DNA from: Psychroflexus sediminis
GTDB taxonomy: Bacteria > Bacteroidota > Bacteroidia > Flavobacteriales > Flavobacteriaceae
Reading direction: 5' to 3'
Assembly (NCBI RefSeq): GCF_900099815.1
Contig: NZ_FNCW01000010.1
Location: 1-64,000, forward strand
DNA: 64,000 nt
The position numbers and the translations under genes are program-made. How positions within the stretch are numbered: the stretch's first letter is position 1; every line of letters begins with the position of its first letter. Below the pieces are notes generated by a model. That model had not been told where the DNA came from. It made no database searches and saw only the letters and a program-made list of their open reading frames with translations. Below are positions 40,660 through 48,519 of this stretch, in pieces.

Positions 40660-43600
40660 TTATGAGGAGACACTTGTGGTTTCCGGTTGTTTTTTGAACT
40701 TTAATTTAGCTCGAGTCACTAAATAGAACATAACCGGAACGACGATTAGAGTTAAGAAAGTCGCGAAAATTAACCCAAAGATAACCGTCCAGGCGAGGGG
40801 TCCCCAGAAAATCACATTGTCTCCACCGATATAAATGTCAGGGGCATAATTTATAAAAAGTCCGAAAAAATCAACATTTAATCCGACAGCCAGAGGAATC
40901 AAGCCCAACACGGTGGTAATTGCCGTAAGCAAGACCGGACGAAGACGGGACTTTCCTCCAGCGACGATTTCTTCAAAATACTGCTGCCTGGTCAGCATTT
41001 CACCATCTTCCATATCCAGTTTTTCCTTTCGGCGGTCAATTAAAATCTGAGTATAATCGACCAGCACAATAGCGTTATTAACCACAATTCCAGCAAGTGA
41101 AATAATTCCCATCATCGTCATGATAATGACAAAATCCATTTGAAAAATGCTCAGGCCAAAAAAGACGCCACCCAAACTCAAGACCACGGCCATTAAGATG
41201 ATGATAGGCTTGGAAATGGAGTTGAACTGCGCCACAAGAATTAAAAGTATTGCTCCGATAGCCAGCAAGAGGGCTTTAATTAAAAAGTTTAAATTTTCTT
41301 CCTGTTTCTCCTGTTCACCCGTAAATTTATAATCGATGCTTTCTTCCAAATCGAAATACTTTAGTTCCTGTTCCAGCTGACTTACGATTTCGTTACCATT
41401 ATAACCGCTAAGCACATTGGAATAAATGGTAATGACACGCTTCAGGTCTTTTCTCTTGATGGCAGAAAAGGTTGAAGCGGGTTTGGTTGTAACTAAAGCA
41501 GAAATAGGCACTTGTATTATTTGGCCTTTAGTGTTCCTGAAGGTGACGGGCTGGTTGAAGATCGCATTCTCATCGTACCTCAATTCTTCATTAAATCTGA
41601 CATTGATTTGATAATCTTCCTCGTTATCTTTATAGGTTGAAGCCTCTTCTCCAAATACGGATCTTCTGATCACCTGCCCAACCTGAGCAGAAGAGATCCC
41701 GAGTTTCCCGGCCTTTAATTTATCAACGGTCACGTCCAGTTCCGGCTTGGATTTATTGACATCGATTTTCAGTTCTTCAATTCCTTCTATGCCCGTCGCA
41801 TTGATGTATTCGGTCATACGCTTAGCTTCAGCCAGCATAAGGTTATAGTCTTCTCCTTTGAGTTCAATATTGATAGGATAGCCTGAAGGGGGTCCAGCCT
41901 GGTCTTTTTCTACAATAATGGAAACCCCGGGAAATCCTTTAACGGCATCACGAACTTCCCCCAAAACCTTGCTGCTTTTCACACCTCTTCTTAACTTAAA
42001 TTCTCGCATAGACAAGGTGACCTTACCTCGATTGGGCATGTCATTAACCTGGCCGGTGCTGTTCATTGGGTTTCCCGCGCCTTTTCCCACCTGAGAAATA
42101 GCGGACTCTACCATGAAGTTGTAACCGTCCTCATCTTCATATTTTTCGATGACTTCAAAAACACGCTGTTCCACCTTTTTGGTCAGGACATTGGTCTTAT
42201 GGATATTGGTGCCTTCAGGATATTCAATGTAAGCCATGATTTGATTGGGCTGATTTTCAGGAAAAAACAGCACTTTAGGCTGAACGACAGACACCAGTAC
42301 AAATGATAAAATCAAAATCCCTATAGTTCCGAAAAAGAACAGATAAGCATTCCTTTTACGAAGGGCATATTTTAATGATTTTTCATAGAAATTCTCTAAT
42401 CTTTTAAGCGATCTGAATTGAAAAAAGTAAATGGCTTTAAGCAGAAATAGCTTATAAACCCAAAGCAAAATCGAAGCTAAAATAGCCAGGTTCCCGACAC
42501 CTCTCAGCACACCAATGTCCAGAAGAAAACCGGCGATTAAGGATGAAATTCCGATAACTAGCAAAATCAAACTCCAACGAATCACCTGTTTATCTTTCAG
42601 TTTCTTCTCTTCTACTTTCATAAATTCTGAAGTCAGCATGGCATTGATAACCAAAGCAACAAAAAGGGAAGAGCCCAGCACTACAGATAAGGTGATAGGA
42701 AAATAAATCATAAATTTACCAATGGTTCCCGGCCAGAGCCCCAGAGGAAAGAAAGCCGCCAAAGTGGTTGCAGTCGATGCGATAATTGGCCAGGCGATTT
42801 CTCCAATGCCCTGCTTCGCTGCTGCTGTTCTGCTCATGCCCTGGTCCATCAGAGAATACACGTTCTCTACCACTACAATACCGTTGTCCACCAGCATACC
42901 AAGTCCCATCACCAGACCAAAGAGTACCATCGTATTCAGTGTAAAACCTAAACCTGATAAAATAATAAGCGATAAAAGCATAGACATAGGAATGGCCACG
43001 CCTACAAAAAGGGCATTTCTAAGCCCCAGGAAGAACATCAATACAATAATAACAAGAAGAACACCAAAGATGATATTATTCACTAAGTCATTGACCTGAT
43101 TTTCTGTTTTGATGGATTGATCATTGGATAAGCTGATGTTCAAATTATCTGGATAATAGGACTTCCTCTCCTTATCCACAATAGTTTTGATTTCTTCTAT
43201 CGCCTCAATCATATTTTTACCAGACCTTTTTTTGATGTCTAGCATCACTACGGGTTCCCCGTAATCTCTGGCGAAGGTTGTTGGATCTTTGGTATGGAAA
43301 TTTATATCAGCCACATCTTTTAGATAGACTTCACCACCGTCGTTTTTGATGACGATGTTGTTGAGTTCGTCTGGAGATTCTATTTCCCCCAGAACCCGTA
43401 TTGTTTTTTCAATACCCTTGGATACAATACTACCGCCAGAAATATTTTTATTTTCATTTCGGATGGCTGCTATTACATCGTTGAAGCTTACCTGCATGGC
43501 AGACATTTTGTAAATGTCCACGGCCACTTCTACTTCCTTATCGTCTATACCTCGTATTTTGGCCTCTTTAATCTGAGGTAAAAGTTCAATTTTATCCTGA

Positions 43601-44124
43601 AGATGCTCTGCGTGATCTTTTAATTGCTGTTTGTTGAAATTCCCTGTAAAACTGATATTTAAAATTGGAATTTCTTCAGAAAGATTGAGGTCAAAGACAT
43701 TGGGTTCTACCTTTGCCCCGTTATCTAAAGTAGGCCAGGTGGTTTCCGATTTCACCTGGTCTACCTTGTCTTTAATAAGCTGCTTTGCATTCTGGACTTC
43801 TATATCCTCTTCAAACTCCACAATGACCATGGAGTAGTCCTGCATGGTAGTAGAGGTAATTTCTCTTACCCCTTTCACATTCTTAAACTCTTCTTCCAGA
43901 GGTTCTGTGATGAACTTTTCTATATCCTCAACTGAAGTCCCTGGCTGTACAGAACTAATGTATATTTTGGTCTCCACAACCTCGGGGAAGTCTTCTCTTG
44001 GCATAGTGTAATAAGCCATGATACCTCCAAATAAAATGATAGCAATAATGACATACACTGTCATTTTATTATCTATTGCCCAGGAGGAGATGCCAAATTC
44101 TTTATAGGTGTTTTTCTTTGCCAT
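40660..44124 (-). CDS. RND efflux transporter, inner-membrane permease
   Basis: 1154 residues (AcrB-type pumps are about 1030-1050). It begins SSWAIDNKMTVYVIIAIIL and shows the paired RND repeats: YMTMPREDFPEV-like porter start, GLGMLVDNGIVVVENV in TM4 and SLAGIVVNNAIVLVDYTQIL in the second half. An extra hydrophobic insert of 50-100 residues (about 42350-42610) lies between the two halves. It exports toxic compounds, with the membrane-fusion and TolC proteins encoded upstream (3 bases from the MFP gene). Whether it is drug- or metal-type cannot be decided. Last gene of the operon. Confidence 0.9.
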   Translation of the reverse strand: MAKKNTYKEFGISSWAIDNKMTVYVIIAIILFGGIMAYYTMPREDFPEVVETKIYISSVQPGTSVEDIEKFITEPLEEEFKNVKGVREITSTTMQDYSMVIVEFEEDIEVQNAKQLIKDKVDQVKSETTWPTLDNGAKVEPNVFDLNLSEEIPILNISFTGNFNKQQLKDHAEHLQDKIELLPQIKEAKIRGIDDKEVEVAVDIYKMSAMQVSFNDVIAAIRNENKNISGGSIVSKGIEKTIRVLGEIESPDELNNIVIKNDGGEVYLKDVADINFHTKDPTTFARDYGEPVVMLDIKKRSGKNMIEAIEEIKTIVDKERKSYYPDNLNISLSNDQSIKTENQVNDLVNNIIFGVLLVIIVLMFFLGLRNALFVGVAIPMSMLLSLIILSGLGFTLNTMVLFGLVMGLGMLVDNGIVVVENVYSLMDQGMSRTAAAKQGIGEIAWPIIASTATTLAAFFPLGLWPGTIGKFMIYFPITLSVVLGSSLFVALVINAMLTSEFMKVEEKKLKDKQVIRWSLILLVIGISSLIAGFLLDIGVLRGVGNLAILASILLWVYKLFLLKAIYFFQFRSLKRLENFYEKSLKYALRKRNAYLFFFGTIGILILSFVLVSVVQPKVLFFPENQPNQIMAYIEYPEGTNIHKTNVLTKKVEQRVFEVIEKYEDEDGYNFMVESAISQVGKGAGNPMNSTGQVNDMPNRGKVTLSMREFKLRRGVKSSKVLGEVRDAVKGFPGVSIIVEKDQAGPPSGYPINIELKGEDYNLMLAEAKRMTEYINATGIEGIEELKIDVNKSKPELDVTVDKLKAGKLGISSAQVGQVIRRSVFGEEASTYKDNEEDYQINVRFNEELRYDENAIFNQPVTFRNTKGQIIQVPISALVTTKPASTFSAIKRKDLKRVITIYSNVLSGYNGNEIVSQLEQELKYFDLEESIDYKFTGEQEKQEENLNFLIKALLLAIGAILLILVAQFNSISKPIIILMAVVLSLGGVFFGLSIFQMDFVIIMTMMGIISLAGIVVNNAIVLVDYTQILIDRRKEKLDMEDGEMLTRQQYFEEIVAGGKSRLRPVLLTAITTVLGLIPLAVGLNVDFFGLFINYAPDIYIGGDNVIFWGPLAWTVIFGLIFATFLTLIVVPVMFYLVTRAKLKFKKQPETTSVSS

Positions 44125-44127
44125 TAA

Positions 44128-45303
44128 TTAGTTTTTTTGAAAGTTTAAAACTTTGACTTTTTCTCCTTTCTTAATCGTTCTTGCGCCTTCAGTGACGATG
44201 ATATCAGAGGCTTTCAGTCCCTCCAGGACTTCAATTTCACCCTGATAGCTTTTGCCGAGTTTCAATTCTCTGAACTGGGCAACACCGAGACTGTCGCTTT
44301 CCATGCTGAGCGCAAATGTAAAGGATTGGCCCTGGGCGTTTTCCCTGAGAATATCTTCAGGAATGACAATAGCATCGTTTATTTTGTAATTGTTTATTTC
44401 TAAAGTGGCAATGAGGTTGGGTTTTACAAAATCAATGCTGTCCGGAATAGCCACCTTAACTCTGAAGTTTCTGTTATTTTGTGAAATATTACTGGAGACT
44501 TGCATCACTTCACTTTTAAATGTTTTACCGATAGCTCCAAACGAAACAATAGCTTCACTTCCTACATCTATACTCCCTACATAATTTTCCGGCACATTTG
44601 CACTGACGTACATTTCGCCTAAATTCAAAATTCTGAAAATAGGAGTTTGCCCGGGAGACACCACCTGTCCCTGATCGGTGATGATTTCATCAATTTTTCC
44701 ATTGAAAGGGGCATAAATAACAGATTTCTTAAGCTGGCTTTCTACCTGTTTTACAGAATTATTGAGTTGCTCATAAGCGGTTTCAGCTTCCAAAAACTGA
44801 ATTTCAGAACCTATATTCTGGTCCCAAAGGCGTTTTTGTCTTTCAAAGCGGGTTTTAGCCAAATCTCGACGGGCTTTCAGCTCTGCTAATTGATTGGATA
44901 CACCGCCGTCGTCAATTTTGGCTAATTTTTGTCCTTTTTTAACTTCTTCACCTTCGCTGATGTAGATATCTTTCAGATTACCGGAGAATTCCGGGTAAAT
45001 TAAAATATTTTCATCAGTTGTGGCTTCACCCAGTATTTTGATATAATGCTTAAATGCTCTGGGCTGCAATTCTCTTGCCTCTACCAAAGCATAAGCATAA
45101 TCCTCTTCAAATCCAGATAATTTTTCATCCAATTTTTTGATCTTATTCTTCAGTTCAAGCATAGTTGTATTCAGAGCTTTTCGCTTTTGCTCAATCTCAG
45201 CTTGGGTTCCATTTTCAAGGACTTCTTCAACTGATTTTTCCTGGGGGCCACAAGACATCAAAAAGAACAGGGAAAGAATGGGTAGGTAATTCAGATATTT
45301 CAT
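44128..45303 (-). CDS. RND efflux periplasmic adaptor (membrane fusion) lipoprotein
   Basis: 391 residues from the ATG at 45303, which is 4 bases after the tolC stop; the frame runs further upstream but would duplicate the neighbour. The lipobox is FLMSC. Then a coiled-coil hairpin (QAEIEQKRKALNTTMLELKN, and a second helix RRDLAKTRFERQKRLWDQ), lipoyl-like pieces (ISEGEEVKKGQKLAKIDDGG; VIYAPFNGKIDEIITDQGQV) and a barrel domain ending VTEGARTIKKGEKV. It bridges the RND permease and TolC in the periplasm. Confidence 0.92.
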   Translation of the reverse strand: MKYLNYLPILSLFFLMSCGPQEKSVEEVLENGTQAEIEQKRKALNTTMLELKNKIKKLDEKLSGFEEDYAYALVEARELQPRAFKHYIKILGEATTDENILIYPEFSGNLKDIYISEGEEVKKGQKLAKIDDGGVSNQLAELKARRDLAKTRFERQKRLWDQNIGSEIQFLEAETAYEQLNNSVKQVESQLKKSVIYAPFNGKIDEIITDQGQVVSPGQTPIFRILNLGEMYVSANVPENYVGSIDVGSEAIVSFGAIGKTFKSEVMQVSSNISQNNRNFRVKVAIPDSIDFVKPNLIATLEINNYKINDAIVIPEDILRENAQGQSFTFALSMESDSLGVAQFRELKLGKSYQGEIEVLEGLKASDIIVTEGARTIKKGEKVKVLNFQKN

Positions 45304-45307
45304 GAGT

Positions 45308-46675
45308 CTATTTTTCAAAATTTGTAAATGGAGTATTGATGATTTTTTCGATTTCTGCTTTAGAATTAATAATATCCAGCATGGATTGTAAAAGTTCATT
45401 TTGTGCAGCGTAAAGCTGTTGCTGCGCTTGTCTTAGCTCAAAACTGGAAGCCACACCTTCTTTAAACTTCACTTGATTTTTATGTTCGATGCGTTCGGCG
45501 AGTTCCAAATTTTTCTTAGACAATTCGTAATTATCGACAGCAAATTCAAAATTGCTTTTAGCATTATTCAATTGAAGTTTAATTTGATTGATCGCCTGTG
45601 TTTTCTGAGTTTCAGCCTTTTTCATTTCAATCTTAGCTTTTTGTGTTCTGGCACTACGCTGTAGCGAACTGAAAATAGGAACATTCAGACTTACGCCGAT
45701 GGTTGAAAATTCAAACCATTCTGCTCGGGAAGAAAAGAATTCAAAATCATCACCAAAACTGGTCTGACCGTAATTAGCGAAAGCGGAAAGACTTGGTAAA
45801 GCTTTGCTTTTTTCAAGCTTCATTTCCAGCTCACGCTGTTTTACCAAATTGTCGGCGATTTTAAATTGAATGGTATTTTCTACTTGGAGATCATTGGCTA
45901 AGACTTCAGTTTCTAAAACTTCTCTGTTCGCTAGATTTTCTAAATCCTCCAGCAAAATTACTTCAGTATTTATGGGTAAACCCAGTACCATATTGAGACT
46001 TTCTTTGGAAATGTCTCTCATGCGCTGAGCATTGTTCAACTGACTTTGTAACTGCTGATAGGTGATTTGTAACTGTTCCACATCTTCTTCTTCGGCTAGG
46101 CCGTTTTCATAAATCTTACGCGTTTCGTACAGGTTTTTTTCAGCAGTTTCCAGGTTATTTTCAATGATATCAATGGAATTCTGAGTGAGCAACACATTGC
46201 CATAAGCACTCACCACGTCTTTCCTGACCTCTAGTTTTGTGCGTGTTTCTGCGTTATCTGAATATTCCAGAAAGGTTTTAGCGGCCTGCAAAGCAACGAT
46301 ATAGGACCCATCAAAAATCAGTTGATTCAGTGTAACGGAAGCATTCATGTTTTGCCTTGGCGTAAACTGAACAGGCACGAACGTTCCCGGTTCTTCACCA
46401 ACCAATTCTCCGGGAAGGGGTGTTTGTCTTATGATGGCATTGTATTCATAATTTACAGCACCATCTATTTGCGGGAGACCATCAGCTGTGGTTTCCCATT
46501 TTTGCTTGAGTGCAATAGCCACATCCCGTCTGGCATTGATGGTGGCGTAACTGCTGTCAATAGCAAAATCTATCGCTTCCTGAAGCGTAAATTCATAGCT
46601 TTTGGGTGGTTCTGTATTTTGTGCAGATAGTCCCAAAAATGTAAATAGGAGTAAGCCTAAAATTAGTTTTCTCAT
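45308..46675 (-). CDS. TolC-family outer-membrane efflux protein
   Basis: 455 residues. Signal peptide (ends LGLSAQN), then two repeated halves, each with amphipathic helices and beta strands of the OEP family: AIDSSYATINARRDVAIALK and FAVDNYELSKKNLELAERIE blocks, and the C-terminal SSFELRQAQQQLYAAQNELL. It forms the outer-membrane exit duct for the RND pump. The start overlaps the TetR gene stop by ATGA and its stop is 4 bases before the MFP start, so the cluster is a single translationally coupled operon. Confidence 0.92.
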   Translation of the reverse strand: MRKLILGLLLFTFLGLSAQNTEPPKSYEFTLQEAIDFAIDSSYATINARRDVAIALKQKWETTADGLPQIDGAVNYEYNAIIRQTPLPGELVGEEPGTFVPVQFTPRQNMNASVTLNQLIFDGSYIVALQAAKTFLEYSDNAETRTKLEVRKDVVSAYGNVLLTQNSIDIIENNLETAEKNLYETRKIYENGLAEEEDVEQLQITYQQLQSQLNNAQRMRDISKESLNMVLGLPINTEVILLEDLENLANREVLETEVLANDLQVENTIQFKIADNLVKQRELEMKLEKSKALPSLSAFANYGQTSFGDDFEFFSSRAEWFEFSTIGVSLNVPIFSSLQRSARTQKAKIEMKKAETQKTQAINQIKLQLNNAKSNFEFAVDNYELSKKNLELAERIEHKNQVKFKEGVASSFELRQAQQQLYAAQNELLQSMLDIINSKAEIEKIINTPFTNFEK

Positions 46676-47277
46676 TCTAGCAATTGTTTTTCGAGTTCGA
46701 TAAGGCGTTGATGACCTTTTTTATCTACAATACTTCGCAGATGGTATTTTAAAAATTCTTCGTAAAGTTCTTTTGGAGTGAGATGGCTGTCTTTGAAGAG
46801 TTCTTCATCTTTCAAATTTAGCATACCGGCAATGTAAATTCTACAGGTGAAGACTTTGTGAATGTCCTTTCTGTAATAGCCTTCTTGGACGCCTCTTTCT
46901 ATATTTTTACCAATGCAGTCTTCCATCTTCAAAATCTGAGACTCGCGCATCTTCGCATAAATCCTAGGATAGTATTTCTGAAACTGAAACTGTGGAGAGG
47001 TTTTTTCGTTTTTAAGGCGTTTCATCACGACGCGCTTAATCTCTATCATCTCTTCGATGGGATCGAGTTTTTTCAACTGAACCAAATCAATTTCGGCATG
47101 TATGCGGTCGCGAATGAAGTAGGCGACCTGCTCCACCAGGTCAGACTTATTAGTGAAATATTCGTAAATGGTTTTTTTGGACACGCCAAGCTCCCGGGCC
47201 AGGTGGTCCATAGTGACGCTTTTGAAACCGAATTCCAAAAACAAATCGCCCGCCTTATGTAGAATGTCTTCTTTCAT
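46672..47277 (-). CDS. TetR-family repressor of the efflux operon
   Basis: 201 residues from the ATG at 47277; an in-frame TTG four codons upstream overlaps the promoter and is rejected. The TetR DNA-binding domain is complete: DLFLEFGFKSVTMDHLAREL then GVSKKTIYEYFTNKSDLVEQ. The C-terminal ligand domain is diverse as expected. First gene of tetR-tolC-MFP-RND, so autoregulation is likely. The operators upstream (47300-47353) are listed separately. The inducer is unknown. Confidence 0.92.
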   Translation of the reverse strand: MKEDILHKAGDLFLEFGFKSVTMDHLARELGVSKKTIYEYFTNKSDLVEQVAYFIRDRIHAEIDLVQLKKLDPIEEMIEIKRVVMKRLKNEKTSPQFQFQKYYPRIYAKMRESQILKMEDCIGKNIERGVQEGYYRKDIHKVFTCRIYIAGMLNLKDEELFKDSHLTPKELYEEFLKYHLRSIVDKKGHQRLIELEKQLLE

Positions 47278-47286
47278 TTCAGGCGG

Positions 47287-47316
47287 CAAAATTAGGCACG
47301 GAAACTTTTAATACAA
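47287..47316 (-). promoter_or_regulatory. promoter of the tetR efflux operon
   Basis: Minus strand TTG (47316-47314) and TAATTTTG (47294-47287) with a 19-base spacer. The -7 box ends 9 bases before the tetR ATG, so the mRNA would be nearly leaderless. Confidence 0.6.
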
Positions 47317-47353
47317 TAAAAGTTTCCAAAGTTTCACTTTAATTTAACTTTGG
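47300..47353. promoter_or_regulatory. probable TetR operators
   Basis: GGAAACTTTT (47300-47309) and AAAAGTTTCC (47318-47327) are perfect 10-bp arms 8 bases apart, lying over the -33 and spacer of the tetR promoter. A second dyad, CCAAAGTT (47326-47333) and AACTTTGG (47346-47353), follows and shares bases with the first. Symmetry and position are what is expected of a TetR-type autoregulatory operator. Confidence 0.65.
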
Positions 47354-47367
47354 AAGAGTTTATTTCT

Positions 47368-48519
47368 TTATTTGCTGGATGCGTAATGTTTTTCTCTTCG
47401 TAAGTCGGTAAGGCGTCTATACATCAGGTTTTTAAAAGTGGCGTTCCCAATATCAGCAAACTGAACTTCATAAATTTCGTAATAGTGCAATTTCCTGTCC
47501 AGATTTTCATAGCGCCTGTCTGCTGCAAGAGCTAATTCTACATAGGCTCTTTCAAAACTGGGACATTCCTCAATCACGAGTTCAAATAATTTGATGGCTT
47601 CTTCGAGTTTGTCCTGGTTTTTTAGGGCCAAAGCTTTCGTAAATCGTTCTTCGTCCAGGCTGGTATCTTTCAAACGCATGGATAGTTCAGCATGCTTTTC
47701 AGCAGCAGCAAAATTTTGATGTAAGGCAAAGACTTTAGCAATTTGATGGTGGTACATGGCGTTTTTGGGTTCCATATTCAAAATGCGTTTATACATTGCA
47801 ATGGATTTCTCCAGCTGATTTGTATTGGCATAGGCGATCGCCATTTTTTCTATCACGAATTTTGGTATGCTTGTAAGCTGTTGAAGCTTCTCAAACTGCT
47901 CTAAAGCCAGTTTTAATTTTCTCTGCCGATAATAAATCTGACCCAGTAAGCCGATGATTTTTTTGTTATTAGGATTAAAACTTAAAGCGGTTAGACTCGT
48001 ATGTTCAGCAAACTCATAACTTTTGATCTTAAAATAAAACTCAGCAAGTGCATAGGCAGCCGGCTGATGGGAAGGATCCATGTCCAGAGCTTTTTTATAA
48101 AAGATTTCGGCTGAGTTTTTTGTGATCTCTGCTTTGCAAATCCCCAGCTGATAAGCGAATTCTGCATTCTTAGGATAACGGGAATGCAGTAAAGTGAGTA
48201 AACTATCCGCTTTTGTAAAATAAGCATTTGCTTTTAATAGCCTGGCATAGGCAAACTGATGCCGGGGTTCATCCTCCTGGTCTGCCAGTGCCAGATGATA
48301 ACTGGCGATGGCTTCTTCATCAAATCTTTTAGCCTGAAGGCTTTTGGCCTTTAAAATCTTTTCCTTAAAACTTAGGGGTGGATGTTTATCAAAATGGGTT
48401 AAGATGCTGGAATACTCACCCACAGCATATAAGCTGTCGAGGTCCTGAGCGTAAATAAAGTGTGCACCCAAAACCAGGTGCACAATGAACAAGATGAATT
48501 TCACCATAGTTTTATTCAT
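47368..48519 (-). CDS. tetratricopeptide-repeat protein
   Basis: 383 residues from the ATG at 48519. Signal peptide (IVHLVLGAHFIYAQ), then about eight TPR units (for example HFAYARLLKANAYFTKADSLL style pairs and PAAYALAEFYFKIKSYEFAE). A periplasmic scaffolding or sensing role is likely; no specific function is known. It overlaps the M56 peptidase gene by 8 bases from this start (17 from an upstream ATG), so it is in the blaI-blaR1 operon. Some Bacteroidota BlaR1-type loci carry such partners. Confidence 0.85.
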   Translation of the reverse strand: MNKTMVKFILFIVHLVLGAHFIYAQDLDSLYAVGEYSSILTHFDKHPPLSFKEKILKAKSLQAKRFDEEAIASYHLALADQEDEPRHQFAYARLLKANAYFTKADSLLTLLHSRYPKNAEFAYQLGICKAEITKNSAEIFYKKALDMDPSHQPAAYALAEFYFKIKSYEFAEHTSLTALSFNPNNKKIIGLLGQIYYRQRKLKLALEQFEKLQQLTSIPKFVIEKMAIAYANTNQLEKSIAMYKRILNMEPKNAMYHHQIAKVFALHQNFAAAEKHAELSMRLKDTSLDEERFTKALALKNQDKLEEAIKLFELVIEECPSFERAYVELALAADRRYENLDRKLHYYEIYEVQFADIGNATFKNLMYRRLTDLRREKHYASSK

